Shown: positions 32,960-42,715, counted from the first letter of the stretch. The stretch: 64,000 nt of DNA from Pseudarthrobacter sp. NIBRBAC000502770 (GCF_006517815.1 NZ_CP041198.1:186001-250000); one strand, 5' to 3'. Made by a program: numbers and translations. The notes: a model not told the origin generated them from the letters alone.

Positions 32960-34693
32960 TCAGAAAGCTTCTGCGGCGTCCGGTCCAAGCTGTATCCACG
33001 CGGTCTCACCGGAGGCAAGGGCGTGGCCCGCGCCTGTGCGCAGGCTGCGGATCAGGACGTTGCCTGCGGGCATTTCCAGCGGCTCGTGGTTCAGGTTCAT
33101 AAGCACCAGCGTAGTGCCGTTCACGTAGCCCAGGGAGGAGCCGGTGCACCAGTCCTCGGCCCATGACAAGGACCCCCGGCCCAAGTCCAGTTCACGACGG
33201 CAGGCCAGGGCCTGGCGGTACAGGGAGAGGTGCGACGCCGGTGATTCCGCCTGCAGGTCCCTTGCCAGTGCTTTGAAGGAGTCAGGGATTGGCAGCCAAG
33301 GATCGCTTCCCGAACCGAATCCCAGATGCGGGTCCTCGCCGCGCCACGGCAGGGGAACCCGGCAGCCGTCGCGGCCAAGCCGCTGCCCGCCGGTGCGGGC
33401 GAACGTGGGGTCCTGGCGGAGGTGGTCCGGAATCTCAATCCCGTCAGGCAGTCCCAGTTCCTCGCCCTGGTACAGGTAGGCGGCCCCGGGCAGCCCCAGC
33501 ATGAACATCGAAGCAGCGGCCGCGCGGCGGCGGCCAAGGTCATGGTCCGGCTGGGGGTCTGCGAAGCCGATGCCGTCCCCGTCCCGCGGACCCAGCCCGT
33601 TGTAGCCAAACCGGCTGGCGTGGCGGACCACGTCATGGTTGGAAAGTACCCAGGTGCTGGGGGCTCCGACGCCGTCAAGGACGGTCAATGAGTCGGTGAT
33701 GACGGAGCGGAGCCGGTAAATGTCCAGGCCAGCGTGGAGATAGGGGAAATTGAAAGCCTGGTGCATCTCATCCGGCCGGACCCAGTGGGCAAGCCGGTGG
33801 AGGTCCACGCTGGCCTCGGCGCAGAGAATGCGGTCGGGGCCGTATTCGTCCAGGAGCATCCGCCACTTCCGGTAGATGTCGTGGACGCCGGGTTGACCGA
33901 ACATGGGTGCCTCGTGGCCGGGATAGCCGTCGCTGCTGCCGCCGTCCGCGCGTCCGCCCCAGGCCGGCAGTCCCGGAGCCTTGACCAGGGCGTGGGCCAC
34001 GTCCACGCGGAAGCCGGAAACGCCGCGGTCCAGCCAGAACCGGAGCACCCGCTCGAACTCTGCGTGGACGGCCGGGTTGTCCCAGTTGAAATCCGGCTGC
34101 GAGGAGTCGAAGAGGTGCAGGTACCACTGGCCGGGCCGTCCACCCTGCCCTTCCACCTGGGTCCATGCAGGGCCGCCGAAGTGGGACTGCCAGTTGTTCG
34201 GCGGTTCCTGCCCGTCCGGACCGGTCCCGTCACGGAATATGAACATGTCCCGTTCCGGGCTTCCAACCGGCGCTGCAAGGGCCGCTTGGAACGCGGGATG
34301 CTGGGCAGAGCAGTGGTTGGGGACCAGGTCCACGATCACCCGCAGGCCCAGGCGGTGGGATTCGGCCATCATGACGTCGAAGTCGCCAAGCGTGCCGAAG
34401 ATGGGATCCACGTCGCAGTAGTCGCTGACGTCGTAGCCGGCATCCCGCTGCGGGGACTTGAAAAAGGGAGACAGCCACACGGCGTCGACGCCCAGGTCCG
34501 CCAGATGCGGCAGTTCCTCGGTGATCCCGGCGAGATCGCCAATGCCGTCGCCGTTCAGGTCACGGAATGACCGGGGATACACCTGGTAGATCACCGCGGA
34601 GCGCCACCAGCCGGGGACGGTGTCAGCAGTGTGGATGAGCGTCAGGGGACCGGCGGAGGCGGTAGTGTCCTGGGTCACAGTTTCGACAGACAT
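32960..34693 (-). CDS. GH13 alpha-glucosidase / oligo-1,6-glucosidase
   Basis: A 577-residue cytosolic GH13_23/30-type hydrolase releasing glucose from small alpha-glucosides. Motifs: WWRSAVIYQVYPRSFRD near 30-46, DLVPNHCS, nucleophile Asp in GFRVDVAHALVK, acid Glu in LCAEASVDL, and WVLSNHDVVRH. The ATG at 34693 is chosen because it follows a -10 TATGCT by 7 nt. Extending the gene to 34741 would place the LacI operator inside the coding region. There is no signal peptide. Maltose versus isomaltose or sucrose preference cannot be read from the sequence. Confidence 0.88.
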   Translation of the reverse strand: MSVETVTQDTTASAGPLTLIHTADTVPGWWRSAVIYQVYPRSFRDLNGDGIGDLAGITEELPHLADLGVDAVWLSPFFKSPQRDAGYDVSDYCDVDPIFGTLGDFDVMMAESHRLGLRVIVDLVPNHCSAQHPAFQAALAAPVGSPERDMFIFRDGTGPDGQEPPNNWQSHFGGPAWTQVEGQGGRPGQWYLHLFDSSQPDFNWDNPAVHAEFERVLRFWLDRGVSGFRVDVAHALVKAPGLPAWGGRADGGSSDGYPGHEAPMFGQPGVHDIYRKWRMLLDEYGPDRILCAEASVDLHRLAHWVRPDEMHQAFNFPYLHAGLDIYRLRSVITDSLTVLDGVGAPSTWVLSNHDVVRHASRFGYNGLGPRDGDGIGFADPQPDHDLGRRRAAAASMFMLGLPGAAYLYQGEELGLPDGIEIPDHLRQDPTFARTGGQRLGRDGCRVPLPWRGEDPHLGFGSGSDPWLPIPDSFKALARDLQAESPASHLSLYRQALACRRELDLGRGSLSWAEDWCTGSSLGYVNGTTLVLMNLNHEPLEMPAGNVLIRSLRTGAGHALASGETAWIQLGPDAAEAF

Positions 34694-34700
34694 GCAAGCC

Positions 34701-34706
34701 AGCATA
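34701..34706 (-). promoter_or_regulatory. -10 element of the alpha-glucosidase-lacI operon, leaderless type
   Basis: TATGCT on the minus strand is followed by 7 nt and the ATG at 34693. The -35 position (34724-34729) is overlapped by operator O1. Confidence 0.55.
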
Positions 34707-34726
34707 ACGGCGAAGGGCCAAATAAC

Positions 34727-34740
34727 TGAAAACGCTTCCA
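34727..34740. promoter_or_regulatory. LacI-type operator O1 of the alpha-glucosidase operon
   Basis: On the minus strand TGGAAGCGTTTTCA, an imperfect palindrome with the central CG usual for LacI-family sites. It overlaps the -35 region. Confidence 0.7.
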
Positions 34741-34793
34741 TAAATGTTTCCGCCCGCCTATTCCTGGATGCGGCCCAGCGGCAGGGACGGAAC

Positions 34794-34807
34794 TGGAAGC
34801 GATTTCA
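34794..34807. promoter_or_regulatory. LacI-type operator O2 of the alpha-glucosidase operon
   Basis: TGGAAGCGATTTCA on the plus strand matches O1 at 13 of 14 positions. The centres are 67 bp apart. It also lies upstream of the FAD-oxidase promoter. Confidence 0.65.
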
Positions 34808-34843
34808 GCAGGGAAAGCTTCAAGGCTTCGCATGCTGCGCACC

Positions 34844-34849
34844 TAGACT
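34844..34849 (+). promoter_or_regulatory. -10 element of the FAD-oxidase gene
   Basis: TAGACT predicts a start near 34856 and a leader of about 27 nt with ATGGAGG as the ribosome binding site. Confidence 0.45.
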
Positions 34850-34882
34850 GGGTAGGTATGTCCGACGACGGATGGAGGCCTT

Positions 34883-36253
34883 GTGGGAAGCATCGTTGAC
34901 GAGCTGGAAGCCATCCTGGCACCTGGCCAGGTGGACACGGGCGAAGTCCCGCTCCGCCGGTACGCCGTGGACCAGGCGCCCGTGATCGATTTCCAGCTTC
35001 CGCTGGCCGTGGTGTTCCCCGAGTCGGTGGCCGACGTGCAGTCGGTAGTGAAGGCCTGTGCGGACAGCGGCGTGGCCATCGTGCCCCGGGGAGCCGGCAC
35101 GGGCGTATCCGGGGGCGCCCATGCCACCGCCAACTGCATCATCCTCTCACTGGAGCGGATGGACCGGATTCTCGCCCTGAGCCCGGATGACGAAACAGCG
35201 GTGGTGGAGCCCGGCGTCGTGAACGCCGTGCTCAACGAAGCCGCGGCGGAGCACGGCCTCATGTACGCGCCGGACCCTGCCAGTTTCCGGAGCTCTACAA
35301 TCGGCGGCAACGTGGCCACCAACGCCGGCGGCCTGCGGTGTGCCAAGTACGGCGTCACCAGGGACTCTGTCCTGGCGCTGGACGTCGTCCTGGCGGACGG
35401 CTCCCTCATCCACACCGGCCATCAGACCTTCAAAGGCGTGGCCGGGTACGACCTCACGGGCCTCTTCGTGGGGTCGGAAGGCACGCTGGGGATCGTCGTC
35501 GGGATCACGGTGCGGCTGAAGTACCTGCCCCGGGAAGTGCATACCGTCGCCGCGTTCTACCCGGACTTCAGGCTTGCCGCTGCCGGCGTCCTGGCGGTGG
35601 GACGGGCCCGCGTCCAGCCCGCCATCATGGAACTGCTCGACGGCGGTACGCTGGCGCAGCTCGACGACATCCATGGGTCCGACCTCACCGCCCGCGGGAA
35701 ATCATTGCTGCTGGTCCAGACCGACGGTTTTGGGGCTGCGGCCGAGGCGGAGGTGGTGCGGCGGGTCCTGCGCGACGGCGGGGCCACGGTCACCACCGAG
35801 GCGAGCGCCGAGGCGGAGCGGCTGGTGGAGCTGCGGCGGCACAGCCGCGGTACGGAGGTGGACGACGAGTACCGGGTGGGCGAAGACGTCGCTGTTCCGC
35901 GCTCCCGCCTGGTGGACTACGTTGCAGCGCTTGAAGTTATGGCCGCCGAGCAGCAGGTGCACCTCAAGGTGGTGGCACACGCCGGGGACGGCAACCTGCA
36001 CCCCACGTTCTGGATCGACAGGCAGGGCCCGGACGTGGAACCCGGTGCAATGGATCGGCTCCAGGTGGCTCTGGACGAGTCCATCACCGCGGCCCTGGCC
36101 ATGGGCGGGACCATCACGGGGGAGCACGGCATAGGCCAGTACAAGCTGCGCTGGCTGGGCCAGGAGCAACCGGAGCCCGTCCGGGAACTCCAGCGCAGGA
36201 TCAAGGACTTGTTCGATCCTGCCGGAGTCCTCAACCCCGGGAAGGCCATCTAG
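34883..36253 (+). CDS. FAD-linked 2-hydroxyacid oxidase/dehydrogenase (GlcD/Dld type)
   Basis: A 456-residue flavoprotein that oxidises a 2-hydroxyacid such as glycolate or D-lactate. The PCMH-type FAD-binding domain (about 35-215) contains VPRGAGTGVSGGAHA, GTVG-like IGGNVATNAGGLRCAKYG and GSEGTLGIV. The C-terminal cap domain has VVAHAGDGNLHPTF and the family end GTITGEHGIGQYK...LFDPAGVLNPGK. The GTG start has GGAGG 6 nt upstream. No GlcE or GlcF gene is adjacent, which favours a single-subunit D-lactate or 2-hydroxyglutarate-type dehydrogenase, but the substrate is open. Its stop is 3 nt from the convergent DUF4032 gene. Confidence 0.87.
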   Translation: MGSIVDELEAILAPGQVDTGEVPLRRYAVDQAPVIDFQLPLAVVFPESVADVQSVVKACADSGVAIVPRGAGTGVSGGAHATANCIILSLERMDRILALSPDDETAVVEPGVVNAVLNEAAAEHGLMYAPDPASFRSSTIGGNVATNAGGLRCAKYGVTRDSVLALDVVLADGSLIHTGHQTFKGVAGYDLTGLFVGSEGTLGIVVGITVRLKYLPREVHTVAAFYPDFRLAAAGVLAVGRARVQPAIMELLDGGTLAQLDDIHGSDLTARGKSLLLVQTDGFGAAAEAEVVRRVLRDGGATVTTEASAEAERLVELRRHSRGTEVDDEYRVGEDVAVPRSRLVDYVAALEVMAAEQQVHLKVVAHAGDGNLHPTFWIDRQGPDVEPGAMDRLQVALDESITAALAMGGTITGEHGIGQYKLRWLGQEQPEPVRELQRRIKDLFDPAGVLNPGKAI

Positions 36254-36256
36254 GAG

Positions 36257-37675
36257 TCAGTCGTCCGAATCCGGGTATTCGTCATCGGATTCATCGGCAC
36301 CATAGCGGGACTCCTCGTTTTCCACTTCGAGGATCTTTAGCAATTCGGTGTCCGGGTTGAGCATGATCGCTGCTTCGTCGCGCCGGTGCCGCAGGATCGA
36401 GTCGATGTAGGACTGCACGGCTTCTGCCAGCGGGATGTGGCGCTCCTGCTTCTCCGACATGTACCACCGGTGCTCCAGGACCTCGTGGACCACCTCGGCG
36501 TGCTCGAGCTTGCCGGAGAGGTCCCGGGGGATGGAGCGCACGATCGGCTCGAAGATCTGGCTGACCCACAGGTGGGCGCTGTATTCCTCGTCCATCTCCG
36601 GGTTGTTGTCCGCCCGGAACGAGTCCATGTCATTGAGGAGGCGGCGGGCCTGATTCTCCTGCGCGTCCAGGCCGGTCAGCCGGAGCAGCCGCCGCTGGTG
36701 GTGCCCCGCGTCCACCACCTTGGGCTGCAATTGGATGGTGGAGCCGTTTTGGGTGGTCTTGATGGCATATTCCTCGACGTCGAAGCCGAGTTCGTTCAGG
36801 CGCCGGATGCGAGCGCCCACCCGCCAGCGTTCGCCCAGCTCAAAGGATTCCTTCTCCGTCAGTTCAGCCCACAGCCGCCGGTAACTGTCCATGATCAACT
36901 CACTGGTGGCTACGGGGTCCACCTTCTCCTCGATCAGGCCGCCGTCCAGCAGGTCCATCAGCTCCCCGGCGATGTTGACCCGCGCGATTTCGAGGTCGTA
37001 TTCGCGCTGGCCCGTGGACAGGTCCGGGTACAGCTCGCCCGTTTCGGCGTCCACCAGGTAGGCGGCAAAGGCTCCGGCGTCGCGGCGGAAGAGGGTATTG
37101 GACAGCGACACGTCTCCCCAGTAAAAACCGATCAGGTGCAGCCGCACCAGCAGCAGGGCCTGCGCGTCGATGAGGCGCGTCAGGGTGTCCTTGCGCAGCA
37201 TTTGGGAGAACAGCGCGCGGTAGGGCATGGAGAACTTCAGGTGCCGGGTTACCAGGACCGGGTTGAGCGGACGCCCGTCGGGGGTGGTCCGTCCGGTGAT
37301 CACGGCCACGGGCTCCACGCAGGGCACATCGAAGCGGGCGAGCTTGCGGAGCATGTGGTATTCGTGGCGGGCCACATGCTCGGAGGTTTCCTTAATGGCG
37401 ATGACAGAGCCGCCCAGGTGGGCAAAGCGCACGATGTGCCGCGAGATGCCTCGGGGGAGGGCCGCCAGGTATTGCGCCGGCCACTCCTCCAGGGCGATAT
37501 GCCAGGGCAGGTCCAGCAGTTCCGGATCCGCTGCCGCGGCAGTGATGTTCAGCGACGAGGCTACCGAGGCCGCCTTGTTGTCATCTGCACTGGCCGCCAC
37601 GAACCGCGGCAGCTTCCCGATCTGCGCGTAGTCGGTGGGTTCGTCGTGCCACTGGGCGCTGTATTCCTCGGTCAT
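36257..37675 (-). CDS. DUF4032 protein with a kinase-like core
   Basis: A 472-residue protein of the DUF4032 family; the function is unknown. The N-terminal half looks like a protein or lipopolysaccharide kinase fold: K95 in VIAIKET (VAIK-like), E105 in HEYHML (helix C), D188 and N193 in YWGDVSLSN (catalytic loop) and D209 in YLVDAETGE (metal-binding). The C-terminal DUF4032 part (about 330-440) is helical, and the tail is acidic (EENEESRY...SDDEYPDSDD). It is cytosolic, with no TM segment. The ATG at 37675 is the only start that fits. It is monocistronic and separated from ugpC by a terminator. Confidence 0.8.
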   Translation of the reverse strand: MTEEYSAQWHDEPTDYAQIGKLPRFVAASADDNKAASVASSLNITAAAADPELLDLPWHIALEEWPAQYLAALPRGISRHIVRFAHLGGSVIAIKETSEHVARHEYHMLRKLARFDVPCVEPVAVITGRTTPDGRPLNPVLVTRHLKFSMPYRALFSQMLRKDTLTRLIDAQALLLVRLHLIGFYWGDVSLSNTLFRRDAGAFAAYLVDAETGELYPDLSTGQREYDLEIARVNIAGELMDLLDGGLIEEKVDPVATSELIMDSYRRLWAELTEKESFELGERWRVGARIRRLNELGFDVEEYAIKTTQNGSTIQLQPKVVDAGHHQRRLLRLTGLDAQENQARRLLNDMDSFRADNNPEMDEEYSAHLWVSQIFEPIVRSIPRDLSGKLEHAEVVHEVLEHRWYMSEKQERHIPLAEAVQSYIDSILRHRRDEAAIMLNPDTELLKILEVENEESRYGADESDDEYPDSDD

Positions 37676-37723
37676 GGCTCAATTCTTCCGTACTTGGGGG
37701 TACCGCGCCTAAAATTTGCCGCT

Positions 37724-37765
37724 TAAAAACCGACGGCGGCCCTCCCGGAGGAGGACCGCCGTCGG
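37724..37765 (-). terminator. Terminator of the ugpC-type ATPase gene
   Basis: On the minus strand CCGACGGCGG pairs with CCGCCGTCGG around an inner GC-rich stem, and TTTTTAA follows. It starts about 17 nt after the stop at 37782. Confidence 0.88.
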
Positions 37766-37781
37766 TCTCTAAGCTGGAACG

Positions 37782-38864
<1,083 letters not shown>

Positions 38865-38947
38865 AGTTATCAATCCCTTCACCGGCAGGTACGTGCCGGA
38901 CGATCCGTTGTGAATGGTTCATGTTTATTCAGTTTTGTTCCTGCAAA

Positions 38948-38973
38948 GCGCTCCGAGCCTGGGCCCGGAGCGC
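38948..38973 (-). terminator. Hairpin between otsB and the ABC ATPase gene
   Basis: GCGCTCCG pairs with CGGAGCGC around a 10-nt loop. It is 110 nt after otsB and followed on the minus strand by only TTTGC. It may end otsAB transcription or shape the ATPase leader. The rest of 38865-39081 shows nothing else clear. Confidence 0.45.
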
Positions 38974-39081
38974 AGAATGACGCCGCACGGTGTCTGTGCG
39001 CCACATCACACCTAGAGTATGCCAGAGGTTGCGCTTCCTCGAGGAAATGTTACGGACGTCACATGTGCCGCCGGCCATGTC

Positions 39082-39915
39082 CTAACCGGACGCGGCCTGC
39101 GGATCCTCTTCGGCAACAGCAATGCTCCGCTCCTGGAGCAGGGCCTCCAGTAGTTCCGCAATGTGGACGGGAGCCTCCACCCGATACTGGGCCTGGGTGA
39201 AATCAAGGCCCACCTTGACCCCCACGTCGCCCGGTTCGAGCCGGCCAAAAGCGTCCTCGTCCGTGACGTCGTCGCCGGCGAACAGCACGGCAGTGGCCCC
39301 GGTGGCCTGCCGCAGGAAGGCGACACCTTCGCCCTTGGAGGCATTGACAACCGAAGTCTCCAGGACGCGTTTGCCTTCCTTCAGGAAGACTCCCTTGCGG
39401 TCCCGGAGCACCGACCGTGCTGCCGCTACTGCGTCTTCTGCCACGTCGTCCTCAGCCTGGCGGGTATGCAGGACGACGCCGGCAGGCTTGTCCTCAAGGG
39501 AGGTGCCGGGCGCCTCGGCAACGATGCCGGCCAACTCGGCGCGGACCTCTTCAAGGAGTGCCTTCTGGTCCTCTTCAAGAGCCAGTTCGGTGGAACCGGG
39601 CCCCAGCCATGCCTCGGCGCCGTGGCTGCCGATCAGGAGCGTGTCGACCGGCGGGGAGGCGACCTCCCGCAGGCTGGCGAGGGCGCGTCCGGAGATGAGG
39701 GCCGTCGTCGTCCGTGGAAGGACGGCGAGGCCTGCGAAAGCGGTGGCCGACCGGGGAAGCGGCCGGGCGTCCTGCGCCCGGCCGACGATGGGTGCCATGG
39801 TGCCATCGAAATCCATGGCCACGAGCAGGTGCTCCGTGCCGGCGATCCGGCGCAGGGCTTCGCGGAGCTCGGGGGTGAGCGCCAATGGCGCGTTACCGGG
39901 GCGCTCAGGAGTCAT
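39082..39915 (-). CDS. otsB: Trehalose-6-phosphate phosphatase
   Basis: Releases trehalose from trehalose-6-phosphate. The 277-residue HAD-family phosphatase has nucleophile D35 and acid D37 in MDFDGTMAP, the ALISGRAL motif II, a cap domain (GAEAWLG; VLHTRQA) and motif IV as FAGDDVTDEDAF. The ATG at 39915 lies inside the otsA 3' end (11-nt overlap), so OtsA and OtsB are translationally coupled and the intermediate is not expected to build up. Confidence 0.94.
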   Translation of the reverse strand: MTPERPGNAPLALTPELREALRRIAGTEHLLVAMDFDGTMAPIVGRAQDARPLPRSATAFAGLAVLPRTTTALISGRALASLREVASPPVDTLLIGSHGAEAWLGPGSTELALEEDQKALLEEVRAELAGIVAEAPGTSLEDKPAGVVLHTRQAEDDVAEDAVAAARSVLRDRKGVFLKEGKRVLETSVVNASKGEGVAFLRQATGATAVLFAGDDVTDEDAFGRLEPGDVGVKVGLDFTQAQYRVEAPVHIAELLEALLQERSIAVAEEDPQAASG

Positions 39916-41407
39916 CGCGGACCACTTTCTCGTTCAGGGCGCGCAGGAAGTCCGCTGACCAGTGGTCTACGTCGTGGTCCAGGATCTGCTTGCGCATGGC
40001 CCGCATGCGGCGCGAGGCCTCCCGCGGGGTGAGTTCCACGGCGGCCATGATGGTGTTCTTGAGGCCGGCGATATCGTGCGGATTGATCAGCAGCGCCTGC
40101 TTCAGCTGGTCGGCCGCCCCGGCGAATTCGCTGAGGACCAGCGCGCCGTCGTTGTTGTTGCGGGCGGTGACATATTCCTTGGCCACCAGGTTCATTCCGT
40201 CGCGCAGCGCGGTGACCAGCATGACGTCCGCAGCCAGGTACAGCGCCACCATCTCCTCCACGGGGTAGCTGTGGTGCAGGTAGCGGACGGCGGTGTTCTC
40301 CAAGGTGTCGTAGGTGCCGTTGATGTGGCCCACGGTGCCTTCAACTTCCTCGCGCAGGAGCCGGTACTGTTCCACGCGCTCCCGGCTGGGGGAGGCAACC
40401 TGGATGAGGGTTGCATCGCCCACCGTGAGCCGGCCGTCCGCAAGGAGTTCCTCGAAGGCCTTCAGCCGGTGGCGGATGCCCTTGGTGTAATCCAGGCGGT
40501 CCACTCCGAGCAGGATGGTCTTGGGGTTGCCAAGGTCCTGGCGTATCTGGCGGGCGCGTTCGATGATGTCCGGCCGGGCGGCGAGTTCGGTGATCTGCTT
40601 GACGTCGATGGAGATGGGGAAGGCCTGGGCCCGGGCGATGTGGGTCAGCTGGCCGTTGTGGTCCTTGACGTGAACCTGCTGCTGCTTGACGCTGGCGCCG
40701 AGGAAGCGGCGGGCGGAGCGCATGAAGTTTCCCGCGTCGCTGGGCCGCTGGAAGCCCACCAGGTCCGCGCCCAGCAGCCCGTCGATGATGGCCTGGCGCC
40801 AGGGAAGCTGGGCGAAGATCTCCGGCGGCGGGAACGGGATGTGGTTGAAGAAACCGATCCGCAGGTCCGGCCGTGCTTCACGGAGCAACCGGGGGACCAG
40901 CTGGAGCTGGTAGTCCTGCACCCACACCGTGGCGCCCTGGTCCGCGTGGCGCACCACGGCGTCGGCGAACCTGCGGTTAACCCTGCGGTAGGCGTCCCAC
41001 CAGGTGCGGTGGAACTCCGGCGGGGCGATGACGTCGTGGTACAGCGGCCAAAGGCTGGCGTTGGAGAACCCTTCGTAGTACAGCTCCACGTCATCGGTGC
41101 TGAGCTGGACCGGGACAAGGTCCATGCCTCCGTGGCTGAACGGCTCGACCGTTTCGTCAGGGGCGCCGTGCCAGCCCACCCAGGCGCCGTCCGTTTTGGT
41201 CATCATCGGCGCCAGCGCAGTCACCAGGCCGCCGGGCGACCGGCGCCAGCCGGAGCCGTCGTCGCTGTCGTCCCCTGATGCCACCCGGTCCACGGGCAGC
41301 CTGTTGGAGACCACCATGAAGTCGTATTTCGTATGGCCGGCGTGGCCGGAACCGGAACTGCCGGCCGTAGCTGTTCCGGCTGGTTTTTCCTGGACGGGTG
41401 TTTGCAT
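39905..41407 (-). CDS. otsA: Trehalose-6-phosphate synthase
   Basis: Joins glucose from a nucleotide sugar to glucose-6-phosphate. The 500-residue GT20 enzyme has VVSNRLPVDR near 31, the glycine-rich WRRSPGGLVTAL near 54, VWVQDYQLQLVPRLLR, FFNHIPFPPPEIF, GVDRLDYTKGI (donor-binding Arg/Lys) and LRDGMNLVAKEYV. The first 28 residues are Gly/Ser-rich and probably disordered. The ATG at 41407 has AGGGGG about 8 nt upstream. It is first in the otsA-otsB operon and divergent from the DsbA-like gene. Confidence 0.95.
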   Translation of the reverse strand: MQTPVQEKPAGTATAGSSGSGHAGHTKYDFMVVSNRLPVDRVASGDDSDDGSGWRRSPGGLVTALAPMMTKTDGAWVGWHGAPDETVEPFSHGGMDLVPVQLSTDDVELYYEGFSNASLWPLYHDVIAPPEFHRTWWDAYRRVNRRFADAVVRHADQGATVWVQDYQLQLVPRLLREARPDLRIGFFNHIPFPPPEIFAQLPWRQAIIDGLLGADLVGFQRPSDAGNFMRSARRFLGASVKQQQVHVKDHNGQLTHIARAQAFPISIDVKQITELAARPDIIERARQIRQDLGNPKTILLGVDRLDYTKGIRHRLKAFEELLADGRLTVGDATLIQVASPSRERVEQYRLLREEVEGTVGHINGTYDTLENTAVRYLHHSYPVEEMVALYLAADVMLVTALRDGMNLVAKEYVTARNNNDGALVLSEFAGAADQLKQALLINPHDIAGLKNTIMAAVELTPREASRRMRAMRKQILDHDVDHWSADFLRALNEKVVRDDS

Positions 41408-41441
41408 TGCGGCCCCCTGGGGTTGCTTGTGCCTCTAAGCC

Positions 41442-41447
41442 ACCCTA
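41442..41447 (-). promoter_or_regulatory. -10 element of otsAB
   Basis: TAGGGT on the minus strand would give a leader of about 28 nt before the ATG at 41407. Confidence 0.4.
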
Positions 41448-41529
41448 GCCGGACGGAATCATCGGGGCTATTCGTCCGTTGGTCAACCCGGAAGAATGGT
41501 TGAAACCGCAAGCTCTCAGCTTTCTCCCC

Positions 41530-41535
41530 TAAAAT
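41530..41535 (+). promoter_or_regulatory. -10 element of the DsbA-like gene
   Basis: TAAAAT predicts a start at about 41542. A hairpin (41540-41543 and 41545-41549 pairing with 41553-41561, one bulged C) would sit at the very 5' end of the mRNA. Confidence 0.45.
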
Positions 41536-41586
41536 GTTTGGGGCACCACCAAGTGGTCCCCCTACGTCGACCGACCCAAGGAACTC

Positions 41587-42474
41587 ATGAGCCCCGCAAA
41601 CGAAGTACGTAAGTCCAAGGCTGAGCGAACCGCGGAGGCGCGCGAAAAGGCGCGCGTGATCCGCGAAGCGCAGGTAAAGAAGGACAAGCGCAACAAGCTC
41701 CTTATTGGCTGGGGCATCGTGGCGGCGGTTGTGGCCATCCTTGTGGTGGTGGCCCTGGTTGTCACCAACAGCCTCAAGCAGAACGCACCGATAGCCGACC
41801 AGGGGCCGGTCCCCGCCAACGCCAACGCCCACGGGGGCGTGACCCTGCTGGCCAACACGGACGTGGCCAAGACCGGACCGGCTACCGTCGACGCAGCCTC
41901 CCTGGGGGACGCCCCCAAGACCCCGCCGGCCGAGGTAGTGGCCCCGGGCGCCGAAGCTGAGGCGGGCAAGCCGGTGAAGGTTGTCCTCTACATCGACTTC
42001 ATCTGCCCCGTCTGCAAGAACTTCGAGGCCCAGTACAACGACCAGCTCACCTCGCTGCGCAATGACGGCAAGATCACCGTGGAATACCGGCCGCTGGGCT
42101 TCCTGGACAGCCGGTCCACCACCAACTACTCATCGCGTGCGGCCAATGCGGCGGCCTGCGTTGCCAACACGGCTCCGCAGAAGTACGCCGACTACTTCAA
42201 TGCCTTGTACGCCCAGCAACCGGCTGAAGGAAGTGCCGGCCTCTCGGACAACGACCTGAAGAAGATGGCCTCCGACATGGGCGTGGATATCGGTTCCTGC
42301 GTGGATGACAAGACGTACCGCCCGTTCGTGAAGTTCACCACCAAGGAAGCGGCGGCCATCGGCGTGACGGGTACGCCCACCGTGTTCGTGGACGGCAAGC
42401 AGTGGGGCAAGGGGGACAGCGCCCAGACGCCGTTCCCGGACTTCCTGCAGGCAGCCATCGCGGCCAAGGGCTAA
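41587..42474 (+). CDS. Membrane-anchored DsbA-like thiol oxidoreductase
   Basis: A 295-residue protein with a basic cytosolic N-terminus, one transmembrane helix (about 38-60) and an extracytoplasmic thioredoxin-fold domain. The redox motif is CPVC (C140-C143) in YIDFICPVCKNFEAQ, with the helical DsbA insertion and the cis-proline segment VTGTPTVFVDGKQW near 261-274. It probably forms or isomerises disulfides in exported proteins, like the DsbA-type proteins of other actinobacteria. AAGGA precedes the ATG. It is divergent from otsA and seems monocistronic. Confidence 0.88.
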   Translation: MSPANEVRKSKAERTAEAREKARVIREAQVKKDKRNKLLIGWGIVAAVVAILVVVALVVTNSLKQNAPIADQGPVPANANAHGGVTLLANTDVAKTGPATVDAASLGDAPKTPPAEVVAPGAEAEAGKPVKVVLYIDFICPVCKNFEAQYNDQLTSLRNDGKITVEYRPLGFLDSRSTTNYSSRAANAAACVANTAPQKYADYFNALYAQQPAEGSAGLSDNDLKKMASDMGVDIGSCVDDKTYRPFVKFTTKEAAAIGVTGTPTVFVDGKQWGKGDSAQTPFPDFLQAAIAAKG

Positions 42475-42489
42475 CGGGAAACAGCCCGT

Positions 42490-42530
42490 GCAGGGGCCCG
42501 CTCCGGATTCGCTCCGGGGTGGGCCCTTGC
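42490..42530 (+). terminator. Hairpin after the DsbA-like gene
   Basis: GCAGGGGCCC (42490-42499) pairs with GGGCCCTTGC (42521-42530) through one G-T wobble, with an inner CCGG palindrome. A T-run appears only at 42556-42560. Confidence 0.5.
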
Positions 42531-42580
42531 GCATTCACCGCCGGTTCCGCGGGCGTTTTTACCCCCGGCAGGAGTTGGGC

Positions 42581-42586
42581 TAACCT
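42581..42586 (+). promoter_or_regulatory. Candidate -10 element of the tRNA-Thr gene
   Basis: TAACCT lies 37 nt before the tRNA. The -35 match is poor. Confidence 0.3.
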
Positions 42587-42623
42587 TATCTAGCGCCTGC
42601 GGGCGCACGCCCTTCCGGGGCAT

Positions 42624-42700
42624 GCCTCCTTAGCTCAGTTGGCCAGAGCACCGCTCTTGTAAAGCGGGGGTCGTCGGTTCGAATCCGACAGGGGGCTCCA
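42624..42700 (+). tRNA. tRNA-Thr (anticodon TGT)
   Basis: A full cloverleaf: acceptor stem GCCTCCT/AGGGGGC with one T-G pair, D-loop TTAGCTCAGTTGG, anticodon stem CCGCT/AGCGG with loop CTTGTAA (anticodon TGT, reading ACA), T-arm GTCGGTTCGAATCCGAC, and an encoded CCA at 42698-42700. Confidence 0.96.
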
Positions 42701-42715
42701 CATCACCTCCGGGTC

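Noticed and set aside
34693..34741. Longer N-terminus for the alpha-glucosidase (start at 34741)
   Set aside because: It would include the -10 element and LacI operator in the coding region, and the extra residues have no family similarity.
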